From assembly GCF_023716665.1 (NCBI RefSeq), contig NZ_CP071859.1, positions 372,001 through 436,000 on the forward strand: 64,000 nucleotides of DNA, given 5' to 3'. The notes under the pieces are model-generated. The model was not told where the DNA came from, did no database searches, and saw only the letters and a list, made by a program, of their open reading frames with translations. Below are positions 9,368-20,071 of this stretch, one piece after another. Numbering within the stretch: the stretch's first letter is position 1; every line of letters starts with the position of its first letter. Position numbers and translations under genes: made by a program. Source of the DNA: Vibrio sp. SCSIO 43135 (GTDB lineage: Bacteria > Pseudomonadota > Gammaproteobacteria > Enterobacterales > Vibrionaceae).

Positions 9368-9933
9368 AGACTTATCGCGGCTTTACTCTGGTTGAAAGTA
9401 TTGTGGCAATGGTGGTTATTGGCTTAGCTATGGTGATGCTCGTGACGATTTTGTATCCGCAAGTTGAACGATCAGCAGCGCCACATTACCAAACTAGAGC
9501 CACTGCGCTAGGACAAAGTATGATGAGCCAGATCCTTGCTCGAGGGTTTGACCATAACAGCGACCTTGACGGTGGTACAGTGAGGTGCGGAGAACCTGAT
9601 GACGGCAGCAATGATTGTACAACTGCGATGGGGACCGATAGTTCAGAGTCTTCCCCTGAAGACTTTAATGACGTGGATGACTACCTAGGCTGTTGGCAAG
9701 GGAGTAATAGCTCTGATTGTGAAGGCGTGACTCCCGCATATTCATTAGAAAATATTCTTGGCTCAGATGTGTCTAGCCAATATCAGAATTTCACTGTGTT
9801 AGTGGATGTCTTTTATGTTGATGGTGACTTTGAACAAAGTAGTTCTGTGACCTCACTGAAAAAAATTCATCTAACCGTCAAGGCTGGAAAGTGGGGTGAT
9901 TACGAATATACAGCCTATAGAGGGAATTACTGA
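9364..9933 (+). CDS. mshD: MSHA minor pilin MshD
   Basis: A 189-residue prepilin-like protein. I chose the ATG at 9364, which overlaps the mshC stop as ATGA; a TTG six bases earlier is less likely. Prepilin motif 'RGFTLVESIVAMVVIG' at the N-terminus with Glu5, and a globular domain with several cysteines and acidic loops. This is GspI-like in position and style. It forms a coupled series with mshC and mshO. Confidence 0.9.
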   Translation: MKTYRGFTLVESIVAMVVIGLAMVMLVTILYPQVERSAAPHYQTRATALGQSMMSQILARGFDHNSDLDGGTVRCGEPDDGSNDCTTAMGTDSSESSPEDFNDVDDYLGCWQGSNSSDCEGVTPAYSLENILGSDVSSQYQNFTVLVDVFYVDGDFEQSSSVTSLKKIHLTVKAGKWGDYEYTAYRGNY

Positions 9934-10622
9934 TGAGACAGCTTGGATTCACTCTTATAGAAATGATTCTAACCATTATCGTAGGCTCGATAATTGTGCT
10001 GGGTATTGCTGGTTTTGTAGAGCTAGGTGCGAGTGGTTATGCCGATACGGTTGATAGGCAGCGCTTGCAAACCCAAGCACGCTTTGTGCTTGAGAAAATG
10101 TCGAGAGAAGTCCGCCACTCTGTGCCTAATAGTATTGAATCAGACAGTGACTGTTTGTCTTTTTATCCAATAGATTATTCTGGCTTTTACTCGGTCTCTG
10201 CAGCCGATAACTTAAGCCTTTCTTTTATTGTCGGTAATGAAACACCCCCTAGTGACTATTCAGGCTACTCCATGGTCATAAATCCAAGTCGACAGAGCGA
10301 TCTCACCGATCATGGTATAGCGTTATCGGGGGCCAGCAGCACTATTACTTTAAGTGAGCCGCTAGATAGTGAGTCTATTGCTAATAGGCACTATATTTAT
10401 AGTGAACTTGTTACCTATTGCTTTGATTCATCTGCAAGCCGCATTACCCGTGAAGTTAACAGTAATATCGTTCAAGTTGCAGATAGTGTTGAGTCTGCAG
10501 CGTTTAATTACTCGGAACCGACATTACAAAGAGGGGGTATTGTGCATATTGGGCTTACGCTTAGTAATAATGGTGAAAGCAGTAACTTCCAACAAGATGT
10601 GCAGGTGCTGAATGTTCCCTAG
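9933..10622 (+). CDS. mshO: MSHA minor pilin MshO
   Basis: A 229-residue prepilin-like protein with start motif 'MRQLGFTLIEMILTIIVG' (prepilin peptidase site G|FTLIE). The size and position match GspJ-like minor pilins. The ATG shares its first base with the last base of the mshD stop, and the 3' end overlaps mshP by 11 bp. It is inferred to be part of the minor-pilin tip complex. Confidence 0.9.
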   Translation: MRQLGFTLIEMILTIIVGSIIVLGIAGFVELGASGYADTVDRQRLQTQARFVLEKMSREVRHSVPNSIESDSDCLSFYPIDYSGFYSVSAADNLSLSFIVGNETPPSDYSGYSMVINPSRQSDLTDHGIALSGASSTITLSEPLDSESIANRHYIYSELVTYCFDSSASRITREVNSNIVQVADSVESAAFNYSEPTLQRGGIVHIGLTLSNNGESSNFQQDVQVLNVP

Positions 10623-11055
10623 AAGAAAACGACAAGTAGGTAACTTGTACATTGTTAGCGTATTTGTATTGGTAGTGATGGGGTTCTTAGGCGCCAACCT
10701 TGCTCGAATTGAATGGTCGAATAGTGACAGCCTAACCCGTGATGCGCTTGGTACGCAAGCATGGTTCGCTGCGCACTCTGTGAATGAATTAGTACTGACA
10801 GATATGTACCCGCTAAATGCATCGGCTGCAGTATTAACGGTGTGCACCTCTATTCAAGGCGGTACGTATACCAAAGCTGGAGAGTTAGTCGCGACCTACC
10901 CTAATTGCGGAACGGTCACGGTCGAGTGTCATGGTGTAGACAATAGCAGCTCAGATTCGAATCTTGATGGCTATTATCGTATTAAAAGCGCCGTTGTTTG
11001 TGGTACTGGTATTAATCAAGTTCAAAGAACGCAAGAAATGTGGGTAAGGGAGTAG
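10612..11055 (+). CDS. mshP: MSHA biogenesis protein MshP
   Basis: A 147-residue protein with a basic N-terminus ('MFPRRKRQVGNLY') followed by a hydrophobic helix (about 13-31), and a small exported domain with four cysteines. It resembles GspK/PilX-like components that cap the minor-pilin complex, but lacks a clear FTLIE motif; 'GNLYIVSVFVLVVMGFLG' is the degenerate equivalent. Start ATG lies within the end of mshO. Confidence 0.88.
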   Translation: MFPRRKRQVGNLYIVSVFVLVVMGFLGANLARIEWSNSDSLTRDALGTQAWFAAHSVNELVLTDMYPLNASAAVLTVCTSIQGGTYTKAGELVATYPNCGTVTVECHGVDNSSSDSNLDGYYRIKSAVVCGTGINQVQRTQEMWVRE

Positions 11056-11056
11056 C

Positions 11057-14000
11057 ATGAAAATTGTCAGTCGTATCCTGTTATTGTTCCTATGGGCTAT
11101 CCCCTTTCTGAGTTATGCGGATTACTCTTCGGAGCAATGTGAAACTTTGCATGCCAACGATGATTTTTCTGTTTGGTTTAAGTTAGACCCTGCAAGTTTA
11201 GAAGAAACGGTTTTTGCGACAAAACGAAACGGGCGTGATCCGGTTCCAATATGGACTAATAACGATTCAGTTACAGGCGCGACTATTACCGATGATGAGA
11301 CTGAAGATGGGCATTTCTACGATGTTTGGCTAACTTATGAAACCATAAGTAATAAATCAGGTCTGCTGACGTATTACTTATCTGAAAGTGGGACGTTTCG
11401 TGAAGTAGACAGCCAAATTGCGGACTTATCTGACTTATCTGCAGCCATTGCGGTCGATGGCGATGAAGTAGAAGAACTTAAGTGTGATGATGACCTTGAA
11501 CAGCCTCCAATTGACCCTGGTTATTCACTTGATGCTCAGTATGAATTTGGCACTAAGCGATGCAGCAGTATGCCTTGTACGATTAACTTCAACAATAGCT
11601 ATTCATATGCACCGCTCGTCTTCGTTATGCCGACAATAGATCCCTCAGAGCCGGATGATGACAAGCCTGCAACACTGGTGATTACGTCTGATTTATCAAG
11701 CAGTTCAACCTCCGTCACTATTGATCAAGATGTCGTTAATATTCGACAAATTCCCAATACCGTGCAGATGACTGAAGTCAGCTACTTAATTATTGAGCCT
11801 GGAGTTGCGGACTTTAATGGTCACACTGTTGTTGCCGGTTATGTAGAAACGGACGAGACAAGTGGTAAGTTTGGTGCCAATGGAAATGAAAGGGTGGATT
11901 ACAGCGACTTTGGTTACAGCGGTTTTTCTAGTAACCCAGTCGTTCTGCATCAAATTCAAACCCGTAATAATGGCAATATATGGACGACGTCGGGAAAAGT
12001 TCGTCGAACGAATGAGCGAACGTTTGTCGATTTGTTTATAGAGCTTAGTGCGTCAAACAATAGTAACCGAGACTATGAAGACGAAAAAATTGCTTTTGTC
12101 TCGGCGTTAGCGACAAACACTCCGATTGAGGTCGATGATTACCAAGTACAATTTTTAAGAGGCTACGATACCCCTAGCCAAACAGGTTCAGATCCTATGC
12201 TTGATGGCTGTGAAGATAAATACGCTTTAACCAGTTTGGACTTAGTCGATGGTGTGATTGCGAACAAGCAAGAGCGTGCTGGAGGACATGGTGGGTGGGT
12301 GCGTCGTTGTAATATCGATAACAATAGAGTCAGCTTTGTCATCGATGAGGACTTTCGTGATAGAGGCCATATACCAGAAGAAGTAGGGTATTTCGCGTTT
12401 GATAAGAATGAACTAGAAATCGATTTGTGTCAGTACTTTCCTGAACCGGCCCAAAGCTGGAAAAATGGCAGTCTACTCAACATGCAAAATAGTGGGAGTG
12501 TGATTTCTGGATGGTCACAGACATTTATCGATAATAACTTAAGCAATGGTGCGTTGACCGTTGGTTTTGACAATGTGTCTTACCATGCTGGTTTGGACGG
12601 TGCCTGTGATGTCGGAAGTTGTGATTCTGGTGGTGATAAAGTTGATACACCATTTACTATATCTCCAAGCTTCGACAGTAATGTCACTTTGAGTATTGAA
12701 AAGTCTAACTATGAAAGCGTCTGTGATGGTACCTACTGCTCTTACACCGATAATGGTGGTAATGATGTCACTATCGATATTTTGTCCTCATTAAAGAACC
12801 TAACCGTTAATGCATACGGGATTAGTTTTACGGTCAGGTTTGAAGATCTCGGCGGAACATATGGGACAGAGGTTCAGAATTACAACGCGGGTGGTGATGT
12901 AGAAACCTACTTTACTCAAGGAGGTGTTTATACCTTTGGTGATATGACTTTCTCCGCTGGTGGTTCGATGAGTTTTGAGCAAGGTGTCACTATATTGGTC
13001 GAGAATTCATTTCAACAAAACAACTCCATGGAAATGAATGACGTTGAAGGTTTGAAAGATCTGATCATATATGGCCCGACAGCTGATTTCGTATTTAATA
13101 CTCCAATCGGAGACTTTGCTGCTCAAATTCTTGGCGACAATATCACGTTTAGTAATGCAATTACGCTTCGAGGGGCTATCACCGCTAATAATCTCAATAT
13201 GTTGACCAGTAATATCAATATTATTGGTGAGGGAGCTTGTTTAACGCCGGCGCCTTCTAATGACTATGAACTAAGTTTAACACCTGAAGTCGATATCGCA
13301 TTGAGTTGTGAAGCGCAGCGTATTGAATTCCAAGTTCTCGATGAAAATGGTGATCCTGCAGATGACTATTCTGGGAACATTCTGGTTACCTATTCATCTT
13401 CCGCCTCTTTGTCTGTTGTGAGAGGGAGTGGTTCTAATGGAGTATATCAACCAAATAGTTCTGGTGAGCTCTGGTTTGACGTTACAAATCAAGGCGTGGG
13501 AGATATTGAGATCTCTGGAGAATTGAGCGACTCGAGTAATGACACCTTGGTTAGCGGAGATTACACGTTTGTTGCCAATAAATATCAACTTACTCCAGCG
13601 TCGGCCACTGCTATAGCTGGGAAATCATTTACTACGACTGTGCAACCTATGGAATGTAGAACTTCAGATAGTGGTTTAACCGTACCTGTAGTTTCAACAG
13701 ATTATCTCGGAGACAAGACGCTCTCGGCTTCTGAGACCAATTATACTCAGCCTACTAGTGCTGATGTTATCAATAGTCAAGTTATTGAAATAAAGGACGA
13801 AAATGATACTAGCTATACTTCTATTCCTAGTGATTCCTTTGTGCTGAATTTTACTGCCAATGCCGACGGAGAAGCTGAGGCAACAATGGATGTGAGATAT
13901 TTCGAGGCAGGACAAGTCTTCTACCGCTTATCGGGCACTGAGTGTGTGATAGACGAAGATGGTGACGAGCAGTGTAAAACGTACAGTGGCACGCAGGTGA

Positions 14001-15370
14001 TTAATGCTAGGCCATGGACATTTGCTGTGTGCAGCGATGACAGTGTTGATGGTACAAGTAGCTCTGGCAGTGGCTACTTAGCAACTGGAAGTGCGTTTGG
14101 CGTCAAAGTTAAACCTATTATTTGGCAGTCTAATGGCAGTGAGACCGATGATATTGATACTACCAGTCTGTGTACCGTTGCGGTAACAGAGAACTTTTTT
14201 GCAGCTTCAGCTCCAACTGCAACGGTTGAAATTACTCACACCCTAGGTACACCTTCTAGTGGAAGGGATGGTAATTTAACTGGCACTGTTTCCAAGACTA
14301 ATACTGATAATGACCAAGGAAATAACTATTTAGAGTTTGACGACCTTAGTTGGGATGAGGTCGGGAGTGTGTTGGTACAAGCAGACACAGCTTCTACTTA
14401 CCTAGGGATGAATGTCAATTTGGGGTATCGCTCTGTAGGGCGCTTTTATCCAGCTCAATTTAGTGTAGTCGGGACCACGTGGGATTATGCCGACAGTCAA
14501 ACATTTGAATATATGGGACAGCCATTTGATGGTTTGGAGTTTACTGTCGAGGCAATGGGACCGAATGGTGAGGCGTTGCAGAATTATGTAGGTTTTGCTG
14601 ATGCTTATAAAGCTAGGTTTAACATTATTGAAAACAGCACAAATGCGAGTCGTTTCGCCTCCCCAGAGCTAGAGGCCGGAGACTGGGCGCTTGAGAATGA
14701 GCGATCGATCGGCACTTTTGATAACGATAAAGTGTCGGATTGCACAGATAGTATTTGCTGGAATAAGCGCACCGATTTTGAACCTGATGGTCCGTTTAAT
14801 CAAAGTGGCAGTGATGAAACTAATATTATTTTAGATGCATTTGATAGCAATATAGATCCTGTTACTTATTCAACAGACGGTGAAGTACTCACTACACAAC
14901 CTGATATCCGCTTTGGCCGAATTCGTCTGAGTGATGTGGGCGGTGAACAAGGCTCAGATATTACCGTCCCATTAGCTGTAGAATATTGGGATAGCTCCCA
15001 GTTTATTGCCAACTCAGATGACAATAGTACGGAGTTTGATGGGCTTCATTACTGTATGGAAGCGATTTGGCCAGACGATAGTGATAATGCATCTCTCGCG
15101 GGGAGTGAGCAAGTATCGAGTGGCGAGTCTCGCGAGCTTTATGCGACTCAAGATACATCGATTAGGGAGCAAGTGAGATTGTGGCTCACGCTTGATAGCG
15201 ATGGCTTACATTGTACCGGAGGCAGCTCTAATGATTTGCCTTGGCTGAGGTACAATTGGGATACCGAAGACAATGCAGAGGAAGATCCTTCGGTTGTGGT
15301 TACATTTGGTGTTCACCGTGGTAACGACAAAGTGATCTACCGAGGGGAAACAGGGCTAACCGGACAGTGA
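11057..15370 (+). CDS. mshQ: MSHA large surface protein MshQ
   Basis: A 1437-residue exported protein. It has a Sec signal at residues 1-21 (cleavage after 'FLSYA') and then a very Asp/Ser/Thr/Asn-rich beta-type protein with many cysteine pairs. The C-terminal ~550 residues (from about 850, 'VANKYQLTPASATAIAGKS' onward) have the style of the MshQ C-terminal domain found at the end of msh operons, and end in 'VTFGVHRGNDKVIYRGETG'. A plausible role is a pilus-tip or surface adhesin assembled with the minor pilins; this is inferred from the analogous PilY1-type gene at the end of pilus operons. It starts 1 bp after mshP. Such proteins vary greatly between strains. Confidence 0.9.
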   Translation: MKIVSRILLLFLWAIPFLSYADYSSEQCETLHANDDFSVWFKLDPASLEETVFATKRNGRDPVPIWTNNDSVTGATITDDETEDGHFYDVWLTYETISNKSGLLTYYLSESGTFREVDSQIADLSDLSAAIAVDGDEVEELKCDDDLEQPPIDPGYSLDAQYEFGTKRCSSMPCTINFNNSYSYAPLVFVMPTIDPSEPDDDKPATLVITSDLSSSSTSVTIDQDVVNIRQIPNTVQMTEVSYLIIEPGVADFNGHTVVAGYVETDETSGKFGANGNERVDYSDFGYSGFSSNPVVLHQIQTRNNGNIWTTSGKVRRTNERTFVDLFIELSASNNSNRDYEDEKIAFVSALATNTPIEVDDYQVQFLRGYDTPSQTGSDPMLDGCEDKYALTSLDLVDGVIANKQERAGGHGGWVRRCNIDNNRVSFVIDEDFRDRGHIPEEVGYFAFDKNELEIDLCQYFPEPAQSWKNGSLLNMQNSGSVISGWSQTFIDNNLSNGALTVGFDNVSYHAGLDGACDVGSCDSGGDKVDTPFTISPSFDSNVTLSIEKSNYESVCDGTYCSYTDNGGNDVTIDILSSLKNLTVNAYGISFTVRFEDLGGTYGTEVQNYNAGGDVETYFTQGGVYTFGDMTFSAGGSMSFEQGVTILVENSFQQNNSMEMNDVEGLKDLIIYGPTADFVFNTPIGDFAAQILGDNITFSNAITLRGAITANNLNMLTSNINIIGEGACLTPAPSNDYELSLTPEVDIALSCEAQRIEFQVLDENGDPADDYSGNILVTYSSSASLSVVRGSGSNGVYQPNSSGELWFDVTNQGVGDIEISGELSDSSNDTLVSGDYTFVANKYQLTPASATAIAGKSFTTTVQPMECRTSDSGLTVPVVSTDYLGDKTLSASETNYTQPTSADVINSQVIEIKDENDTSYTSIPSDSFVLNFTANADGEAEATMDVRYFEAGQVFYRLSGTECVIDEDGDEQCKTYSGTQVINARPWTFAVCSDDSVDGTSSSGSGYLATGSAFGVKVKPIIWQSNGSETDDIDTTSLCTVAVTENFFAASAPTATVEITHTLGTPSSGRDGNLTGTVSKTNTDNDQGNNYLEFDDLSWDEVGSVLVQADTASTYLGMNVNLGYRSVGRFYPAQFSVVGTTWDYADSQTFEYMGQPFDGLEFTVEAMGPNGEALQNYVGFADAYKARFNIIENSTNASRFASPELEAGDWALENERSIGTFDNDKVSDCTDSICWNKRTDFEPDGPFNQSGSDETNIILDAFDSNIDPVTYSTDGEVLTTQPDIRFGRIRLSDVGGEQGSDITVPLAVEYWDSSQFIANSDDNSTEFDGLHYCMEAIWPDDSDNASLAGSEQVSSGESRELYATQDTSIREQVRLWLTLDSDGLHCTGGSSNDLPWLRYNWDTEDNAEEDPSVVVTFGVHRGNDKVIYRGETGLTGQ

Positions 15371-15441
15371 TTATGGTAAATTATTTGCCCTAAGTAAGGA
15401 AACTGTTAGAAATTGCGGGTTTTAGTCCATGTTTGCGCTTC

Positions 15442-15468
15442 AATGCCTTGCTGTGATGGCAAGGCATT
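15442..15468 (+). terminator. Hairpin between mshQ and mreB
   Basis: Perfect 10-bp stem AATGCCTTGC / GCAAGGCATT with a 7-base loop, 53 bp before mreB. There is no T-run directly after it, so it may be a weak terminator of the msh operon or a structure in the mreB leader. Confidence 0.45.
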
Positions 15469-15479
15469 GGTACATTTAG

Positions 15480-16565
<1,086 letters not shown>

Positions 16566-16632
16566 TCACGCTTTTAGGTCTAGGCTTAATTCTAGCCTAG
16601 ACTGAACAACCGAAAACTAGGATCTCTATAGA

Positions 16633-17520
16633 ATGAAGCCGATATTTGGCAGAGGACCTTCACTTCAATTTCGCCTGTTTCTAGCGGTTATTTTATCAGC
16701 CAGCCTTATGCTGGCTGATAGTCGTTTAGGCGCGTTTTCAAATGTACGCTATTTTTTAAATAGCTTGGTCGCTCCTCTGCAGTATGCAGCTGATATGCCT
16801 CGTTTAATGTTCGATGGCTTTTACGAGAATTTTAATACTCGTAAAAACTTGCTGGAAACCAACCGTAACCTAAAGCGTGAAGTGCTGAGGCTGAAGAGCG
16901 ACATGATCTTGCTCGAGCAGTATCAGGAAGAAAATAAGCGCTTTCGTAAGCTACTAGGCTCATCTTTTGTGCGTGATGAAAAGAAAGCAGTCACGGAAGT
17001 GATGGCTGTGGATACCACGCCATACCGCCGTCAAGTCGTGATCGATAAAGGCCGAATTGATGGAGTATATGAAGGGCAACCAGTTATCAATGAAAATGGT
17101 ATTGTGGGCCAAGTGACCTTTGTCGCTGCACACAATAGTCGCGTGTTACTTCTTACCGATAGTAACAGCGCTATCCCTGTTCAGGTGATACGAAATGATA
17201 TCCGAGTGATTGCATCCGGTAGCGGTAATATTGAAACCATTCAGTTAGAGCATATTCCTATCAGTACCGATATTCAGGAAGGCGATTTACTTGTGACCTC
17301 TGGCCTTGGTGGTGTGTACCCGGAAGGATACCCAGTGGCACATGTGTCCAAAGTAGATCGTGATACTCAACGTGAATTTGCAGACATCAGTGCGGATCCT
17401 GTGGTGGACTTTGAACGACTCAGATATCTACTGCTTGTTTGGCCGAATGAGTCTCGAGTAGAAAGGGCAATGCAGCCTTCCTCAGAAGAAAGTATAGAGG
17501 AGGTGCCAAGTGACCAATAA
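16633..17520 (+). CDS. mreC: Rod-shape protein MreC
   Basis: A 295-residue bitopic protein. One N-terminal transmembrane helix (about residues 12-28) is followed by a coiled coil at about 70-110 ('NLKRE...ILLEQYQEENKRFRKLL'), then the beta-rich periplasmic domain ('VIDKGRIDGVYEGQPVINENG', 'EGDLLVTSGLGGVYPEGYPV'). It links MreB and the PBP2/RodA wall-synthesis machine. The 3' end overlaps mreD by 11 bp. Confidence 0.96.
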   Translation: MKPIFGRGPSLQFRLFLAVILSASLMLADSRLGAFSNVRYFLNSLVAPLQYAADMPRLMFDGFYENFNTRKNLLETNRNLKREVLRLKSDMILLEQYQEENKRFRKLLGSSFVRDEKKAVTEVMAVDTTPYRRQVVIDKGRIDGVYEGQPVINENGIVGQVTFVAAHNSRVLLLTDSNSAIPVQVIRNDIRVIASGSGNIETIQLEHIPISTDIQEGDLLVTSGLGGVYPEGYPVAHVSKVDRDTQREFADISADPVVDFERLRYLLLVWPNESRVERAMQPSSEESIEEVPSDQ

Positions 17521-17998
17521 TGTACTTAGAACCAAGCTGGTTATTGGCTGCTCGTTTTTAATTGCTCTTATCCTACAGACTATCCCATGGCCGGGAATGT
17601 TAGATCTGCTTCGCCCGTCATGGCTTCTATTGGTCGTTTGTTACTGGGTACTGGCCGTCCCTCACCGTGTTAACGTGGGAAGTGCGTTGATTCTCGGTCT
17701 TCTATGGGATCTGTTACTCGGTTCAACGCTAGGTATTCGCGGCATGATGATGTCGATAGTGGTGTATGTGGTCGCGCTCAATTTCCTTGTCCTGCGAAAT
17801 ATGGCGCTATGGCAGCAAGCCATCGTGATCGGTTTACTGTCGATGGCCTTAGAAGTGTTGATCTTCTTCGGTGAATACCTAATACAAGATGTCGCGTTTA
17901 ATCCACTTTCTCTGTGGAGCGGATTGATCAACTGTATACTTTGGCCATGGATGTTCCTGCTTATGCGACGGGTTCGCCGTCATTGGCATGTGAAGTAG
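17510..17998 (+). CDS. mreD: Rod-shape protein MreD
   Basis: A 162-residue polytopic inner-membrane protein with about five hydrophobic segments and the MreD-type motif 'RPSWLLLVVCYWVLAVPHRV' near the N-terminus. It completes the MreBCD elongation complex. GTG start within the end of mreC. Confidence 0.95.
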   Translation: MTNNVLRTKLVIGCSFLIALILQTIPWPGMLDLLRPSWLLLVVCYWVLAVPHRVNVGSALILGLLWDLLLGSTLGIRGMMMSIVVYVVALNFLVLRNMALWQQAIVIGLLSMALEVLIFFGEYLIQDVAFNPLSLWSGLINCILWPWMFLLMRRVRRHWHVK

Positions 17999-18010
17999 GG
18001 GCCATTGGTT

Positions 18011-18571
18011 ATGACTAAATTAGTACTTGCTTCAGGCTCACCTCGTCGTAAAGAATTGCTTGCGCAATTAGGCTACACCTTTGACGTTGCGAGTAATGAC
18101 GTTGAAGAACGACGAGAGCCGGCTGAGTCGCCATTCCAATATGTTAAGCGTTTATCGAAAGATAAAGCTCTAGCTGGGGTTGCGGCCCAAGATAATGACA
18201 GTGTGGTCATTGGCTCCGACACTATCGTGGTTCAAGACGATCAAGTTTTAGAAAAGCCAAAAGACTTTGCGGATGCAAAGCGAATGCTATTAGGCCTTTC
18301 TGGTAAACAGCATCAAGTAATGACCGCTGTTACGGTAGCAAACACACACACATTTCGCTCGGTAGTTGTGACTACCGACGTATGGTTTAAACCCTTGTCA
18401 GAAAAAGAGATCGAACAATATTGGCAAACAGGGGAACCATGCGATAAAGCTGGCAGTTATGGGATTCAAGGTTTAGGTGGACGATTTGTCACTAGAATCG
18501 AAGGCAGCTACTACGCTGTAGTAGGCTTGCCGTTATTTGAAACTGACCAGCTCTTGCAAGAATTCTTATAA
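18011..18571 (+). CDS. maf: Maf-family nucleotide pyrophosphatase (YhdE type)
   Basis: A 186-residue Maf protein that hydrolyses dTTP/UTP-type nucleotides to monophosphates and pyrophosphate (house-cleaning). The Maf signature 'LASGSPRRKELL' is at residues 6-17, and 'VIGSDTIVV' and 'GKQHQVMTAV' follow at the usual places. I chose the ATG at 18011; an upstream TTG would add two residues. The position directly after mreBCD and before rng is the same as in E. coli (yhdE). Confidence 0.94.
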   Translation: MTKLVLASGSPRRKELLAQLGYTFDVASNDVEERREPAESPFQYVKRLSKDKALAGVAAQDNDSVVIGSDTIVVQDDQVLEKPKDFADAKRMLLGLSGKQHQVMTAVTVANTHTFRSVVVTTDVWFKPLSEKEIEQYWQTGEPCDKAGSYGIQGLGGRFVTRIEGSYYAVVGLPLFETDQLLQEFL

Positions 18572-18591
18572 ATTATAATTGAGGTGCGCTC

Positions 18592-20061
18592 ATGAGTGCA
18601 GAGTTGCTGTTAAACGTTACGCCGAGTGAAACTCGCGTGGCGATGATTGAAGGCGGGGTTCTTCAAGAGATTCATATTGAGCGCGAAGCCAAGCGTGGCA
18701 TTGTTGGTAATATCTATAAAGGTAAAGTCAGCCGAGTGCTACCGGGGATGCAAGCAGCTTTCGTTGATATTGGCCTAGATAAGGCCGCTTTTCTGCATGC
18801 TTCCGATATTGTCCCTCACACTGAATGTGTGGCGGAAAACGAGAAACAGCAATTCCAGGTTCGTGATATTTCTGAATTGGTTAGACAAGGGCAAGACATT
18901 GTTGTGCAAGTGGTGAAAGACCCACTTGGAACAAAAGGCGCGCGCTTAACCACTGATATTACTCTTCCATCTCGCTACTTAGTTTTCATGCCTGGTGCTA
19001 GTCACGTTGGTGTATCGCAACGTATCGACAGCGAAGCCGAAAGAGATCGCCTCAAAAAAGTCGTAGCAGATTACTGTGACGAACACGGCGGCTTTATAAT
19101 TCGTACCGCCGCAGAAGGGGCCGATGAAAAAGAGCTGTCTCAAGACGCTGCTTTCCTCAAGCGTTTGTGGTCTAAAGTGCTTGAGCGTCGCAGCAAATAC
19201 AAAACTCGTGCAACGCTGTATGGTGAGTTAGGTCTATCTCAGCGAATCTTGCGTGATTTTGTGGGCACTGAATTGAACAAGATTTTAGTTGATTCACGTT
19301 TGGAGTTCGAAAACCTACGTGAATTTACCTCTGAATACGTTCCTGAGCTAACCGACAAGCTGGAGCTCTACGAAGGTGACAAACCTATCTTTGATATGTA
19401 CGACACCGAAAATGAAATTCAGCGTTCATTGGAACGCAAAGTAGAGCTCAAGTCCGGTGGTTACTTAATCATTGATCAAACCGAAGCAATGACCACGGTA
19501 GATATCAATACTGGAGCATTTGTTGGCCGTCGAAATTTAGAAGAAACCATCTTCAATACCAATGTTGAAGCGACTCAGGCTATTGCTCGACAGCTCAGGT
19601 TGCGCAACCTAGGTGGTATCATCATTATTGATTTCATCGATATGATGTCCGAAGAGCATCGTAAACGTGTAATCACCTCTTTGGAGGCTGCACTGGACAA
19701 AGATCGCGTGAAAACCAACATCAATGGTTTCACTCAGCTTGGCCTGGTGGAAATGACGCGTAAGCGCACTCGCGAAAGTATTGAACATGTACTGTGTTCT
19801 AGCTGTCCAACTTGTGAAGGACGTGGCAGTGTGAAAACGGTGGAAACCGTATGTTTTGAGATCTTACGTGAAATCACGCGCGTGAATAGAGCTTACGACG
19901 CAGACAAGTTTGTTGTTTATGCAGCCCCAGCTGTTGCAGAAACGCTTGAAGGTGATGAATCACACGCTCTTGCTGAGCTGGAAGTCTTTATTGGCAAACA
20001 AGTTCGCATCCAAGCAGAGCCGCTATACGTCCAAGAGCAATTTGACGTCGTTATGATGTAA
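18592..20061 (+). CDS. rng: Ribonuclease G
   Basis: A 489-residue RNase E/G-family endoribonuclease (16S rRNA 5' maturation and mRNA turnover). The N-terminal S1 domain lies at about residues 35-125 ('GNIYKGKVSRVLPGMQAAFVDIG'). The catalytic acidic motifs 'TTVDINTGAFVG' (about 302-313) and 'IIIIDFIDMM' (about 343-352) are present, and so is the Zn-link 'CSSCPTCEGRG' (about 402-412). There is no long C-terminal scaffold, which separates RNase G from RNase E. Confidence 0.97.
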   Translation: MSAELLLNVTPSETRVAMIEGGVLQEIHIEREAKRGIVGNIYKGKVSRVLPGMQAAFVDIGLDKAAFLHASDIVPHTECVAENEKQQFQVRDISELVRQGQDIVVQVVKDPLGTKGARLTTDITLPSRYLVFMPGASHVGVSQRIDSEAERDRLKKVVADYCDEHGGFIIRTAAEGADEKELSQDAAFLKRLWSKVLERRSKYKTRATLYGELGLSQRILRDFVGTELNKILVDSRLEFENLREFTSEYVPELTDKLELYEGDKPIFDMYDTENEIQRSLERKVELKSGGYLIIDQTEAMTTVDINTGAFVGRRNLEETIFNTNVEATQAIARQLRLRNLGGIIIIDFIDMMSEEHRKRVITSLEAALDKDRVKTNINGFTQLGLVEMTRKRTRESIEHVLCSSCPTCEGRGSVKTVETVCFEILREITRVNRAYDADKFVVYAAPAVAETLEGDESHALAELEVFIGKQVRIQAEPLYVQEQFDVVMM

Positions 20062-20071
20062 TGGAAGTTTT